A stretch of DNA of 64,000 bases from Paraburkholderia kururiensis. Lineage in GTDB: Bacteria; Pseudomonadota; Gammaproteobacteria; Burkholderiales; Burkholderiaceae. The notes beneath the pieces were generated by a model. That model was not told the origin of the DNA. It ran no database searches and saw nothing but the letters and a program-made list of their open reading frames with translations. The position numbers and the translations under genes were made by a program. The stretch's first letter is position 1. Each line of letters begins with the position of its first letter. Below, piece by piece: positions 1 through 8,357 of this stretch. The stretch spans positions 4,154,001 to 4,218,000 of the forward strand of contig NZ_CP139965.1 of the NCBI RefSeq assembly GCF_034424375.1. Reading direction: 5' to 3'.

Positions 1-165
1 CTTTCTCAGCGCACCGGCGAGCGACGACGCGAAATCGACGTCGCGTGCCTTGTAGCCCGGCGTGTCCGAGTTGGCGATGTTCGACGAGAGCAGCTCCTGA
101 CGGTAGGCGCGCACATCGAGCGCCTCGCGCCCGAAGGCGAATTCGGCATCGAGTTTGTCCAGCAT
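1..165 (-). CDS. flgB: Flagellar basal-body rod protein FlgB (N-terminal part, runs off the window)
   Basis: The first 55 codons of FlgB read on the minus strand from the ATG at 163-165; the rest lies before base 1. FlgB is a proximal rod subunit of the flagellar basal body, exported by the type III apparatus. The visible part contains the rod/hook N-terminal signature SSNIANSDTPGYKARDVDF at about residues 27-45, which is the conserved coiled-coil start of axial proteins. It is divergent from flgA, as in Burkholderia where flgBCDEFGHIJKL forms the next operon. The family is certain from the motif; the full length cannot be seen. Confidence 0.93.
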   Translation of the reverse strand, partial: MLDKLDAEFAFGREALDVRAYRQELLSSNIANSDTPGYKARDVDFASSLAGALRK

Positions 166-346
166 TGCGGTTCTCCGAAAAAACGCTTCCTTGCGTCACC
201 CTTGCAGCGGTGGCCGCGTGGAAGGCCTTTTTGCTTGTGGTGCATCTTAGGTCTGGGACGCAAGCCGCAATCGGAGGAATAGCCGGGGAAGGGGGCCTCT
301 ATTCGACGTTTGCGCGAAGGGGGGGCTCTCTAGAATGCCTCTCGTA

Positions 347-400
347 TTGTTGGCCCTTGTTGTTGGCCCTTGTTGTTGGTCCTTGTTTGTTGTTGGCCGC
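347..400. repeat. Short minisatellite in the flgB-flgA intergenic region
   Basis: About four imperfect copies of a T/G-rich 13-bp unit (ttgttgttggccc): 347-356 (partial), 357-369, 370-382 (one change) and 383-400 (with a 5-bp insertion). It lies about 53 bp before the flgA start, between the two divergent flagellar operons. The GT-skewed composition differs from the surrounding GC-rich DNA. Copy-number change here would alter the flgA leader or the spacing to promoter elements. Confidence 0.7.
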
Positions 401-452
401 TGGGCCTGCCGTCTGGTTCTTGTTTGGCCTTACCGGGCCGTGGAGAGTGGCG

Positions 453-1934
453 ATGAACGAGCCCGCTTCAAATGCTCCGACCGCCTTGTCGACTGTAGAG
501 ACCGCTGCTGAAACGGCTTTCGATGCTTCGATGGCGCCGGGCGCTTCGGCTGCTTCGCGCGTTCCGGCTGGCCCGGCACGCGTCGGCCGCGCGCCTGCGC
601 TGCGCCGGCTCTTCGTCGCGCTTGCGTGGACACTCTCGGCAAGCGCCGGCACGCTGGGCCTCTTCGTTTCGACCGCCGCGCACGCCCAGGGTACGGGCGA
701 GCCGATCGTGATTCCTGGCCCGGGCGAAAAGAACCCGGACGCGCTCGCCGCCATGAGCAGGATGGTGACGAGCCCGGCCGGCGCGTCGTCCAGTGCGACG
801 GCGCAACGCACGAACGCCGGAATGCAGCCGCTCTCGCCCGCGCAGTCGACGATGGCCGCGTCCATGCGGCCGACCGCAAGTGCCGGCGCCCCAGATCGCT
901 TCGAGCAGGCCGCGAAGGCCGACGGCGCCATCGTGATCGCGGGACCGGGAGACGCGTCCGCGTCCCGGCCGGGCATGGCGTCCGGTTTGATGCGCGTGAA
1001 CCTGCCCGTGGCGGCGAGCCAGGTGATGCCGGTGGTCGTGACGCCCGCGGCGGCGTCGGTGTCCGCGCAGGGCCGCGAGACGAGCGTCGCGCCGCAGGCC
1101 ATCGCCATGAATCCGCCTGCCAGTGCCGGCTACGCAACAACCGCGCCGCGCTTCGAGCGCATGGTGCCGCGCGCTGTGCCGGCGCAGGCCGCACAAACGT
1201 ATCAGCGCGTTCAGCCCGCGCAGGCCACGGTGCCGGGAATCTCCCAGGCGCCTGCATCGAACGCTCAAGCCACTCAGCCTGCTCAAGCCGCTCAAACCGC
1301 CGTACCCGAAGGCCAGCAGGACGGCGAATCGATCCGGCGTGCCGCGCTTGCCTGGCTCCAGCAACAGGCTGCCGGCTTGCCCGGCAAGGTCGTTATCACC
1401 GTGGCCAACGTCTTTCCGCGCGGCCTCGCGGCGTGCACGACGATGCAGCCGTTCGCACCCGCCGGCACCCGCATGTGGGGCCGCACCACCGTGGGCGTGC
1501 GCTGCGCGGGCGAGCGTCCGTGGACGCTCTACCTGCAGGCGAAGATTTCGGTCGAGGCCACCTACTACACGGCGTCGCGCGCCATCGCCCCCGGCGAGCC
1601 GCTCAGCGCCGCCGACCTCGTGGCGCGCGACGGCGATCTCACGCTGCTGCCGCAGGCAGTGGTCACCGACCCGTCGCAGGCTATCGGCGCCGTGGCGCTG
1701 GTCCGCGTGCCCGCCGGGCTGCCGCTGCGCCAGGACATGCTGCGCAGCGCCAGTTCCGTGACGATCGGGCAGACCGTGCGCGTGGTCGCGCAAGGCCCCG
1801 GTTTTTCGATCTCGTCGGAGGGCAGCGCCATGAACAACGCGGCGCCCGGCCAGCAGGTGCGCGTGAAGACGGCGAATGGCCAGATCATCAGCGGCATCGT
1901 GAAAGAAGGCGGCACCGTGGAGATCCAGCTTTGA
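453..1934 (+). CDS. flgA: Flagella basal body P-ring formation protein FlgA (long form)
   Basis: Periplasmic chaperone that helps FlgI assemble into the P-ring. The ATG at 453 follows ggagagtggcg, a usable ribosome-binding site, and gives 493 residues, about twice the enterobacterial FlgA. A hydrophobic segment at residues 53-75 ending in AHA/Q is the signal peptide; its n-region of about 50 residues is unusually long, and the ATG at 531 is an alternative start. Residues 80-285 are Ala/Pro/Ser/Gln-rich and probably disordered. The conserved part is at the C-terminus: a ChapFlgA domain from about 290 and the SAF domain at about 365-493, ending in SGIVKEGGTVEIQL. The gene is followed by flgM and flgN on the same strand. 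Confidence 0.92.
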   Translation: MNEPASNAPTALSTVETAAETAFDASMAPGASAASRVPAGPARVGRAPALRRLFVALAWTLSASAGTLGLFVSTAAHAQGTGEPIVIPGPGEKNPDALAAMSRMVTSPAGASSSATAQRTNAGMQPLSPAQSTMAASMRPTASAGAPDRFEQAAKADGAIVIAGPGDASASRPGMASGLMRVNLPVAASQVMPVVVTPAAASVSAQGRETSVAPQAIAMNPPASAGYATTAPRFERMVPRAVPAQAAQTYQRVQPAQATVPGISQAPASNAQATQPAQAAQTAVPEGQQDGESIRRAALAWLQQQAAGLPGKVVITVANVFPRGLAACTTMQPFAPAGTRMWGRTTVGVRCAGERPWTLYLQAKISVEATYYTASRAIAPGEPLSAADLVARDGDLTLLPQAVVTDPSQAIGAVALVRVPAGLPLRQDMLRSASSVTIGQTVRVVAQGPGFSISSEGSAMNNAAPGQQVRVKTANGQIISGIVKEGGTVEIQL

Positions 1935-2235
1935 GCGTTTCAGGTTGTGCCGTGGTTGGGAAAGGAGAGGGGGACCGGCGCCCAGTGCGCCTCGGGTGGT
2001 GAAGGGGTTTCGACGGGCTGTTATGGCCCTTGCGTGCGGCGGCCGCGCCGGCAATTTGCCTGGCTGGCCCTTTGGCGGCCTTGCCGCCCATGCACTAAAG
2101 TTTGATTGGTACCTGCCGTTAATCTGGGCAAAGCAGCGCCCATGACGCGCCCCACCGTGGCCGAAGAAGGCCACGCGGAACCCGGATTCCTCAGTCGAAT
2201 TCGGAGACTGCGGTCAACCGTTCAGGAAGCCAATC
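1935..2235. other. flgA-flgM intergenic region
   Basis: No gene is visible. The region carries the sigma-28 promoter at 2096-2122, which leaves an untranslated leader of roughly 105 bases before flgM. No clear terminator for flgA was seen. Confidence 0.6.
2096..2122 (+). promoter_or_regulatory. Sigma-28 (FliA) promoter of flgM
   Basis: The -35 element taaagttt (2096-2103) and the -10 element gccgttaa (2115-2122) are separated by exactly 11 bases. This matches the sigma-28 consensus TAAAGTTT-N11-GCCGATAA at 15 of 16 positions. It allows late, FliA-dependent production of FlgM and FlgN independent of flgA, which is the classic feedback arrangement. Confidence 0.9.
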
Positions 2236-2589
2236 GTGAAAGTCGATTCCACCAGCAATTCGAGCCTGCAGTCGCTAAAAGACGGGCTGCAGCGTACCCA
2301 GCAAGGCGAAACGGCCGCGCCCAGCACGCAAGGCGCAGCCGGTAGCCCCGCACCGTCCACGGGCGGCGGCGCGTCCGGCGACGCGAACGTGAGCCTGTCG
2401 GCGCTGTCGGCGCAACTGCGCGGCCTCGCCGCGTCGGGCGCGGCGGACATCGATACGGCACACGTCGAGTCGATCAAGCAGGCGCTGCGCGACGGCAGCC
2501 TGAGTATCGATACCGGCAAGATTGCCGACGCCGTTCTCGAAACGGCACGTAGCCTGCTGCAAACGCGCGCGGGGTCGGCGGGGAATTAA
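2236..2589 (+). CDS. flgM: Negative regulator of flagellin synthesis FlgM (anti-sigma-28)
   Basis: Binds and inhibits the flagellar sigma factor FliA until the hook is complete, then is exported through the basal body. The product is 117 residues from a GTG start at 2236, preceded by caggaag. The N-terminal half is Ser/Gly/Gln-rich and likely unfolded, as in the family. The C-terminal half (about 60-112) has the FlgM helical signature, with segments DIDTAHVESIKQALRDGSL and SIDTGKIADAVLETARSLL. It is driven by its own sigma-28 promoter and followed by flgN. Confidence 0.93.
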   Translation: MKVDSTSNSSLQSLKDGLQRTQQGETAAPSTQGAAGSPAPSTGGGASGDANVSLSALSAQLRGLAASGAADIDTAHVESIKQALRDGSLSIDTGKIADAVLETARSLLQTRAGSAGN

Positions 2590-2721
2590 CCCCGGTTGGC
2601 CTGCGCGTTCACCGTGCTTCGCCGCACCTTCCGGCGAAGCACCGCGCGCAGCAGCCAATTGACCACGGCTTGTGCACCCTCGTCCGGGTACGGCAAGCCG
2701 ACTGCGAGTTGAGTGATTGTG

Positions 2722-3165
2722 ATGAAAGACGCCCTCCTTGCCACCGTCATCGACGAATATGCCGCCGTCGAAGCGTTCGCTTCGGTGCTCGCGTGCGAAG
2801 AGAAGGCGTTGACGGCCCTCTCTCCGCTCGAACAGCTGCCGCCCATCATCGAGATGAAGACCGAACTGGTCGAGAAGCTCTCCGCGCTGGAAAAGCTGCG
2901 CGACGCGCAGCTTGCGGAGCTGGGCTTTCCGCCCGGCTGGCGCGGCATGGAGCTGGCCTCCGGGGCGGACCCGCGGCTCGCCACGCAATGGGCGCTGCTG
3001 CAAAAGGCCGCCGAACGCGCGAAGCGCTCCAATGCCACCAACGGCGTGCTGATCCACACGCGCATGGAATACAACCGCCGTGCCCTCGACGTGCTCAAGG
3101 GCGCGCAGCACAAGGCCGGTCTGTACGGACCGGACGGGCGCATTCCGTCGTTCGGGCGGGTTTGA
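2722..3165 (+). CDS. flgN: Flagellar export chaperone FlgN
   Basis: Cytoplasmic chaperone for the hook-filament junction proteins FlgK and FlgL. It is 147 residues from the ATG at 2722; a GTG nine bases earlier (2713) is an alternative start. The protein is predicted to be almost wholly helical and coiled-coil, with a conserved heptad-rich central part (IEMKTELVEKLSALEKLRDA, about residues 45-64). Family length is usually 140-155. It lies directly downstream of flgM, the standard flgAMN order. A strong bidirectional hairpin at 3267-3302 follows it. Confidence 0.88.
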   Translation: MKDALLATVIDEYAAVEAFASVLACEEKALTALSPLEQLPPIIEMKTELVEKLSALEKLRDAQLAELGFPPGWRGMELASGADPRLATQWALLQKAAERAKRSNATNGVLIHTRMEYNRRALDVLKGAQHKAGLYGPDGRIPSFGRV

Positions 3166-3266
3166 GCGGATTCGATCGCGGCGGCTTTCGAGACGTGCGG
3201 CGCGAGATCCGGGCGCCGCGTCGTCGCTGAACGCTCTGAATTGACCGACTAGCCGCATCAAAAACC

Positions 3267-3302
3267 AACGGGCCGCACATCCTTCCGGATGTGCGGCCCG
3301 TT
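3267..3302. terminator. Bidirectional intrinsic terminator between flgN and the glycine-zipper gene
   Basis: A perfect 16-bp stem (aacgggccgcacatcc at 3267-3282 with its complement at 3287-3302) and a ttcc loop. The minus strand has a five-base T run directly after the stem (from aaaaa at 3260-3264), so it best terminates the minus-strand gene 3391-3849. It also sits 100 bp after flgN. Confidence 0.85.
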
Positions 3303-3390
3303 GTGCTTTCAGACCAGGCGTTCAAGCCTGGTTTTCAGCCTCAGGCGTCGTTGCGCCTTTCTCGATCCTCTTGCCTTTGCTGCTCGCGGC

Positions 3391-3849
3391 TCAATCCCAG
3401 TGCTTGCGATGCTTGCGGTGGTGGCCCGTGCTGCGATAGCCGCGCTCGCCCTCGTCCGCGTACGAATTGCTGCGCGAGATGTTGCCGCCCAGTGCCGCTC
3501 CTGCGCCGCCGCCCAGGCCCGCGCCGATCAGCCCGCCCGTGCGGCCGCCCATCGCGTTGCCTGCCGCCGTGCCGGCGCCGCCGCCCAGTGCGCCGCCTAC
3601 GATGGCGCCCGTGCGTTCGCGTCGGTTCGACGTGACCGCGGCGCCTGCGCCGCCGCCCACCGCACCGCCGATCACGGAGCCCGTGCTGCCGCCCAGCGCG
3701 CCGCCCACGGCTGCGCCCGCTACCCCGCCCAGCCCACCGCCGAGCGCGTTGTTCAAGTCACCGGCCACGGCCGGCAGCGATACGGCGGCCGAAGCCACGG
3801 TCAACACGGCGATTCCTGCGATTTTCTTGAGCATCTGGTTTAACCCCAT
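3391..3849 (-). CDS. Glycine-zipper domain envelope protein
   Basis: A small secreted or outer-membrane-associated protein of 152 residues. Residues 6-29 form a signal peptide (LKKIAGIAVLTVASAAVSLP, cleavage near AVA/G). Residues 35-125 are a run of GxxxG and GGAxGG motifs, the glycine-zipper pattern found in small lipoprotein-like and membrane-inserting proteins. The tail is basic and His-rich (HHRKHRKHWD). There is no lipobox cysteine. An internal ATG at residue 6 (3834) could be the true start. It lies between flgN and fliA but nothing in it points to a flagellar role. Function unknown. Confidence 0.75.
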   Translation of the reverse strand: MGLNQMLKKIAGIAVLTVASAAVSLPAVAGDLNNALGGGLGGVAGAAVGGALGGSTGSVIGGAVGGGAGAAVTSNRRERTGAIVGGALGGGAGTAAGNAMGGRTGGLIGAGLGGGAGAALGGNISRSNSYADEGERGYRSTGHHRKHRKHWD

Positions 3850-4228
3850 TGTTTTAGTGATAACGCGGGCGCAAGTGTAGCCACCCGCCAGAAAGCGTGG
3901 TGTAAGAAAGTGTTAGTGGTGTTACGGGCGAAAAGCCCGCAGATGAGGAGGGGCAAAGCGGACGAAGAGCGAACGCGAGGCACACGGAAAAGCCGCTGAT
4001 GAATCCGACAAGGCGCGGATAAAGCCGCGGACCAGGCCGCGAGCCGGGTGCAGACGAAACGCAAACAACGCGCAACCCAGGCGCCGATAAAGCAGCAGAA
4101 AACCAGCCGCCCCACAAACGCAGCGAAGGCGGCCCGGAAGCCTGGCCATCGCCGTCGCGCCCAACCCCTTGCGCAACGCTCGCCGAAGAAGGCGCAAACC
4201 CTCCCCGAACGAGCCCCGGTCAGGTTTC
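3850..4228. other. Intergenic region between the glycine-zipper gene and fliA
   Basis: No credible gene. Open frames here have no family resemblance and shift phase with the GC-rich composition. A short hairpin (cgggc-gaaaa-gcccg, 3925-3939) lies downstream of fliA but lacks a T run. The promoter of the minus-strand glycine-zipper gene must lie here but is not obvious. Confidence 0.4.
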
Positions 4229-4963
4229 TCAGTCGGCCTCGGCGCCTGCCCAGGCCAGTTCGCGCAGGCGCGTGCGCAGTCGCGCCACGGCCTGGCTGTG
4301 CAGCTGGCACACGCGCGATTCGCTCACTTCCATCACGGCGCCGATTTCGCGCAGGTTCATGCCGCGCTCGTAGTAGAGCGACATCAGCAGCTTCTCGCGC
4401 TCGGGCAGCTTGTCGATGGCTTCCACCAGCGCCGCGCGCAGGCTTTCGTCGAGCAGCGCGGAAAGCGGGTCCGAGTGATCGACGCAGTAGCGGTCGAGAA
4501 ACGGCTCGTCGTCCGCGGAACGGTCGAAGTCTTCGTAGTAGATCAGCTGGCTGCCATGCAGGTCCTGCAGCATGGACTGATATTCGTCGAGCGGCATGTT
4601 GAGGTGCCCGGCGATTTCCGTCTCGCTCGCCGAGCGGCCCAACCGCTGCTCCACCTGGTGCACCGCGCTTTCCACCTCGCGCGAGGTGCGCCGCAGGCTG
4701 CGCGGCAGCCAGTCGTTGCTGCGCAGCTCGTCGAGCATGGCGCCGCGAATGCGCTGGCTCGCGTAGGTTTCGAACTGCGCGCCCTGATCTTCCTTGTAGC
4801 GGCTCGCCGCATCGAGCAGACCGATCATGCCGGCCTGGATCAGATCGTCCAGATCCACGCTCGCCGGCATCTTCGCCACGAGCTGCAAACCCAGCCGTCT
4901 TACGAGCGGCGCGTACTTCGCCAGCACGTCGGCCTGCGAAATTTTTCCCTGAGCGTTATACAT
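4229..4963 (-). CDS. fliA: RNA polymerase sigma factor FliA (sigma-28)
   Basis: Directs transcription of late flagellar, motility and chemotaxis genes. It is 244 residues from the ATG at 4963, which follows an AGGAGAGCACG ribosome-binding site; E. coli FliA is 239. Region 2 is clear (DLDDLIQAGMIGLLDAASRY, about 45-64), region 3 lies around 100-150, and region 4 has the helix-turn-helix NLREIGAVMEVSESRVCQLH near 205-224. It is the last gene of flhB-flhA-flhF-flhG-fliA. Its product should read the three sigma-28 promoters found here at 2096, 26219 and 38009. Confidence 0.97.
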   Translation of the reverse strand: MYNAQGKISQADVLAKYAPLVRRLGLQLVAKMPASVDLDDLIQAGMIGLLDAASRYKEDQGAQFETYASQRIRGAMLDELRSNDWLPRSLRRTSREVESAVHQVEQRLGRSASETEIAGHLNMPLDEYQSMLQDLHGSQLIYYEDFDRSADDEPFLDRYCVDHSDPLSALLDESLRAALVEAIDKLPEREKLLMSLYYERGMNLREIGAVMEVSESRVCQLHSQAVARLRTRLRELAWAGAEAD

Positions 4964-4995
4964 CGTGCTCTCCTGCCTGAAGTCCCCGAGTGGCG

Positions 4996-5892
4996 TCACG
5001 CATGCTGCGCCGACGGCCATTCGGCGGCCGGGTCGGCCTGCCACACGGATGGCGATGGGGCCGACGTTGTTACGGTCGGGCGCGTCATGGCCGCGCGCGA
5101 CGACATGGCTGGCCGCATGGGCCAGTACTGCAGTTCTGCGGCGACATGCCGGTAGTCGCGCGCGGCGGCCGCGGACGGAAAAGCGTCCACGATGCAGCGT
5201 GCGAGCTCGACGGCCCGCGCCATGTGTGGGTCAGCCGCAATGCAGCCTGCGTTTTCGAGCGAGACGGTGAGGTAACGACCCGCCACGCCTGCGAGGTTCT
5301 CGAATGCCGTGTGGGCATCGGCCGCGCTTTGGACGTAATTGACGAGCACGCGGAACTGCGCGATTGCGTGCGCGAAATGAAGACGTTTCATGGCGGCGTA
5401 GGCATCGGTGATGGCCTGCGCCGAGACGCGCGTCACGACCATCACGTCGTGCGAGCGCATGGCGAGCCCGGAGAGCGCGCCGTTTTTGTCCAGACCGGCG
5501 TCGATGAGCACGACGTCGGCGGGGCCGTTCAGCACGAGCCCGTACTGTTCGGCGGTGTAGCCTTCCTGGCTGCCGCGCCAGGCCGAGAGCACGCCGAAGC
5601 CGAGCGGATGCCGGCTCACGGCCGCCGCGAGCGGCACCTCGCCGCGCATCACGCCGGCGAGATTGCCTACGCCATGCAGGCCGCCCAGCGTGGCGCTCAC
5701 GGAGCGGTCGCCCAGGCACTCGTCGATGACGAGCACGTCTTTGCCCTGCTCGGCCAACGCCGCCGCAAGGTTCACTACTGTCGTGGTGCGTCCCACGCTC
5801 TCCGAGCCGCCGGTCACCGCGATGACTCGCGAGCCGCTACGGGCGAGCAGCCGCCGCAGCCCCTCCGCCTGGTCGGCTACGAATTTATCCAA
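4996..5892 (-). CDS. flhG: Flagellar number regulator FlhG (FleN/YlxH), MinD-like ATPase with an altered P-loop
   Basis: FlhG is a MinD/ParA-type ATPase that works with FlhF to limit flagellar number and position. It is 298 residues and its start overlaps the end of flhF by 8 bases. The fold is evident: P-loop region VTGGSESVGRTTTVVNLAAA (27-46), VLVIDE (53-58) and the Walker-B-like DVVLIDAG (126-133). Both lysines of the usual KGGxGKT signature are absent: the first is replaced by threonine and the catalytic one by Arg35. The last 45 residues are Pro/Ser-rich and outside the usual fold. Nucleotide hydrolysis may be weak or lost; this is inferred, not shown. Confidence 0.88.
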   Translation of the reverse strand: MDKFVADQAEGLRRLLARSGSRVIAVTGGSESVGRTTTVVNLAAALAEQGKDVLVIDECLGDRSVSATLGGLHGVGNLAGVMRGEVPLAAAVSRHPLGFGVLSAWRGSQEGYTAEQYGLVLNGPADVVLIDAGLDKNGALSGLAMRSHDVMVVTRVSAQAITDAYAAMKRLHFAHAIAQFRVLVNYVQSAADAHTAFENLAGVAGRYLTVSLENAGCIAADPHMARAVELARCIVDAFPSAAAARDYRHVAAELQYWPMRPAMSSRAAMTRPTVTTSAPSPSVWQADPAAEWPSAQHA

Positions 5893-7999
5893 AGCGAACC
5901 TCGTGCAGGTCGGCGTTCGAACGCGTGGACAGCGCCGAAAGCAGCGCCGGGATGTCGTCTTCGTGCGGCACGAAGGGCGAGTGCTCGCGCGGAATGCAGA
6001 ACGCGCTGCGAATCAGGAAACGCTTCGTTGCCACATAGAGGTTCTCGGGCACCTTCTGGCCGGTCGACACGTAGTGCACCGGCAGCCGGTAGCGCAGCAC
6101 GGTGTCCAGCGCGCCGCCCAGGTTGGTGGCCTCGTCGAGCTTGGTGAGAATGCAGCCCGCGAGCGGCGCCTTGTCCGCCGTGCTCTGGTAGGCCTGCACC
6201 ACTTCGTTGAGCGTGTCGCCGTGGCTCGTCGCGGACATCAGCAAGAGGCGCTGCACCGGCTGGCCGGCGCTGCAGAGCATGGCGATCTGGTCGGTTACGG
6301 CGCGGTCGCGCTGGCTCATGCCGATCGTGTCGATCAACACGATGTGCTTGTTCTTGAGTTCGGTGAGCGCGAGTTGCAGGTCGGCGCCGTCGCGCACCGC
6401 ATGCACCGATACGCCGAGGATGCGGCCGAAGATGCGCAGTTGCTCGTGGCCGCCAATGCGGTAGCTGTCCGTGGTGAGCAGCGCCACCTTGCTCGCGCCG
6501 AAGCGCATCACGCAGCGCGCCGCGAGCTTCGCCGTGGTCGTGGTCTTGCCCACGCCCGTCGGGCCCATCAGTGCGAACACGCCGCCGCGTTCCATGAGCG
6601 CGTCTTCGTTTTCCAGCACGGGCAGGTTCGATTCGAGCACCGACTGCGCCCATTCCAGCGCGCCTTCCGGGTCTTTGCCTTCGGGCAGGTTGTCCACCAC
6701 CATCTTCACGAGCTGGGCCGAAAAGCCGGCGGCGAACAGCTGCTTGGTGAGGGCGCCGTGCGTGGGGCTGCGGCGCTGGCGCTCGCCCCAGAGGAGCCCG
6801 GCGAACTGCTCTTCCATCATGCCGCGCATGGAGGCCAGCTCGCTCATCACCGTTTCGTTCACTACCTGCTCGATGCGGGCCTTGATGGCTTCCGTGACGC
6901 TGGCCGAGGCGCTCGCCCCCGCGGCGTCGCTGGGCGCCTTGGCGTTGATCGAGGGCGGCGTGGCCGGCTGGCTGTTGCCCGGCAGATCGAAGGCCGGCGC
7001 GATGCGTTGCGTGGCGCGGCGTGCGGCGAGCTGGGCCGCTTCGCGCGCCCAGTCCGGCGTGCTGACGTTGAGCACGCCCGCGCCTTCCACGCGGTGGTGG
7101 CCGTGTTCGTCGTGCGGGTCGGCGGGCATGCCGAGGCCCTTGGCCATGGCGTCGGCGGGCGTCATGCCCGCGGCTTTCGCGCTGTGCCCTTCGCCTTGAC
7201 CCGCGCTGTCCTTGTCCGCGATGCGGCGCGCGTGGTCGATGAGCCAGGGGTTCGTTTCGGCCATCGTGCGCGGCGCGCGTGTCTTGTCCGAGTACGACGG
7301 CGCAGCCGATGCCGGCATGGCGACGCCTGCGGCCGGCGTGGCGAACGGCGCGCCGCGGCTGGCGGCGGGCGCCTGGGTCGTGGCATGACCGGCGGCGTGG
7401 GCCGGGCCAGGACGCGCGGCCGGACGCGCCGGCGCACCTGCCTGGATCGCGGCGGATTCGGCAGCGAAGCGATCGGCACCGCCGCCACTGTCGGCCTGGC
7501 CTGCGGACTGCGCCGCAGACTGGGCCACAAACGCGCCCGGTCGGTCCAGCGCGGGAACACGCGTGGTAAGCGCGCCGCCTGCCTGCGCTTCAGGCTTCGT
7601 CACCGGTTGCGCGGCGGCGTTCGTGTAAGACGGGGCGTCGTCTTCGTCGTCCGACGTGGACGCGCGGCCCGCGCCCGCTTCCGGGCTGGCCCCGAACACC
7701 GACGAGAACACGTCCGGCATGCCGTTCGCGTAGGGGTTGCCGCCCAGGCCGGCAACGGGGTTGCCTGCAACCGGCGCCGCGCCGCTGCGCGGCAAGCCGC
7801 GCGAAGCGGCACCTGCGTTGGCGCCTTCACCCGCGGCAGGCGCGATGGCCGCGAGTTCGCGGTCGGCTACGGCGACGATCTCGACGCTGCCGTCGTCGAG
7901 CGTGCGGTTCGACAGCACCACTGCGTCAGGACCCAGCACTTCGCGCACCTGGCGTAGCGCGTCGCGGCTGGTGGCACCGATAAATTTGCGGATGTTCAA
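5885..7999 (-). CDS. flhF: Flagellar biosynthesis GTPase FlhF
   Basis: An SRP-type GTPase that marks the site of flagellar assembly. It is 704 residues, much longer than most FlhF proteins because of an Ala/Pro-rich B region (about 70-330). The N-terminus is typical (MNIRKFIGATSRDALRQVRE). The NG domain occupies about 400-690: helix bundle, then the P-loop ALMGPTGVGKTTTTAKLA (near 475), TTDSYRIGGHEQL, IDTIGMSQRD and CILTKLDEATNLGG. It lies between flhA and flhG and overlaps flhG by 8 bases, so the two partners are translationally linked. Confidence 0.95.
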   Translation of the reverse strand: MNIRKFIGATSRDALRQVREVLGPDAVVLSNRTLDDGSVEIVAVADRELAAIAPAAGEGANAGAASRGLPRSGAAPVAGNPVAGLGGNPYANGMPDVFSSVFGASPEAGAGRASTSDDEDDAPSYTNAAAQPVTKPEAQAGGALTTRVPALDRPGAFVAQSAAQSAGQADSGGGADRFAAESAAIQAGAPARPAARPGPAHAAGHATTQAPAASRGAPFATPAAGVAMPASAAPSYSDKTRAPRTMAETNPWLIDHARRIADKDSAGQGEGHSAKAAGMTPADAMAKGLGMPADPHDEHGHHRVEGAGVLNVSTPDWAREAAQLAARRATQRIAPAFDLPGNSQPATPPSINAKAPSDAAGASASASVTEAIKARIEQVVNETVMSELASMRGMMEEQFAGLLWGERQRRSPTHGALTKQLFAAGFSAQLVKMVVDNLPEGKDPEGALEWAQSVLESNLPVLENEDALMERGGVFALMGPTGVGKTTTTAKLAARCVMRFGASKVALLTTDSYRIGGHEQLRIFGRILGVSVHAVRDGADLQLALTELKNKHIVLIDTIGMSQRDRAVTDQIAMLCSAGQPVQRLLLMSATSHGDTLNEVVQAYQSTADKAPLAGCILTKLDEATNLGGALDTVLRYRLPVHYVSTGQKVPENLYVATKRFLIRSAFCIPREHSPFVPHEDDIPALLSALSTRSNADLHEVRFG

Positions 8000-8357
8000 G
8001 CTGACCCCCGATGAGGTTGACGACCCTGACGTGGCGTTTCAATTGCGAGGCGCCGGCTTCGTTGCGCGGTGGCTCCGCAGGAACCTGGTGCGCGACAAAG
8101 CCTTTGCCGATGGTGAAATTATTGAGGAGGTGAACGGGGGACTATCGATGGATCAGCGCGGGGAAATGCAGGCAATTCGTTTGATCGGGCTGAAAAGGGG
8201 GCGCTGCGGGGCGAGGACTGACGGGAGACTGAGGGAAGACTGAGGGGAGACTGAGGGGAGACTGCGGGCCGCTACCAGGGAACCGCGGCGGCGCTGACGG
8301 CACACCGCGGGGATACTGCGCGAACATGGAAGGAGGCGCCGCGCGCGGCGCCGCCCG
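8000..8357. other. flhA-flhF intergenic region
   Basis: A 358-base spacer inside the flhB-flhA-flhF-flhG-fliA operon with no convincing gene. It holds the 11-bp tandem repeat at 8217-8271. The spacer is unusual because the other gene junctions of this operon overlap or are separated by only about 32 bases. No clear promoter or terminator was recognised. Confidence 0.5.
8217..8271. repeat. 11-bp tandem repeat between flhA and flhF
   Basis: Five head-to-tail units: actgacgggag (8217-8227), actgagggaag (8228-8238), actgaggggag (8239-8249), the same again (8250-8260) and a partial actgcgggcc (8261-8270). Two central copies are identical, which suggests recent slippage. It lies in the leader of flhF. 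Confidence 0.85.

Noticed and set aside
468..2174. Long minus-strand open frame opposite flgA
   Set aside because: It is His/Arg-rich and has no family motif; it arises from the GC-rich third-position pattern of flgA on the other strand.
4964..5044. N-terminal extension of FliA by 27 residues
   Set aside because: ATG 4963 has an AGGAG site and gives the family length; the extension overlaps the end of flhG and is not conserved in type.
5663..7957. Very long plus-strand open frame opposite flhF
   Set aside because: Composition dominated by Arg, His, Ala and Val with no motif, while the minus strand encodes a textbook FlhF.
8217..8271. Possible CRISPR array
   Set aside because: Directly adjacent 11-bp units with no spacers; a simple tandem repeat.
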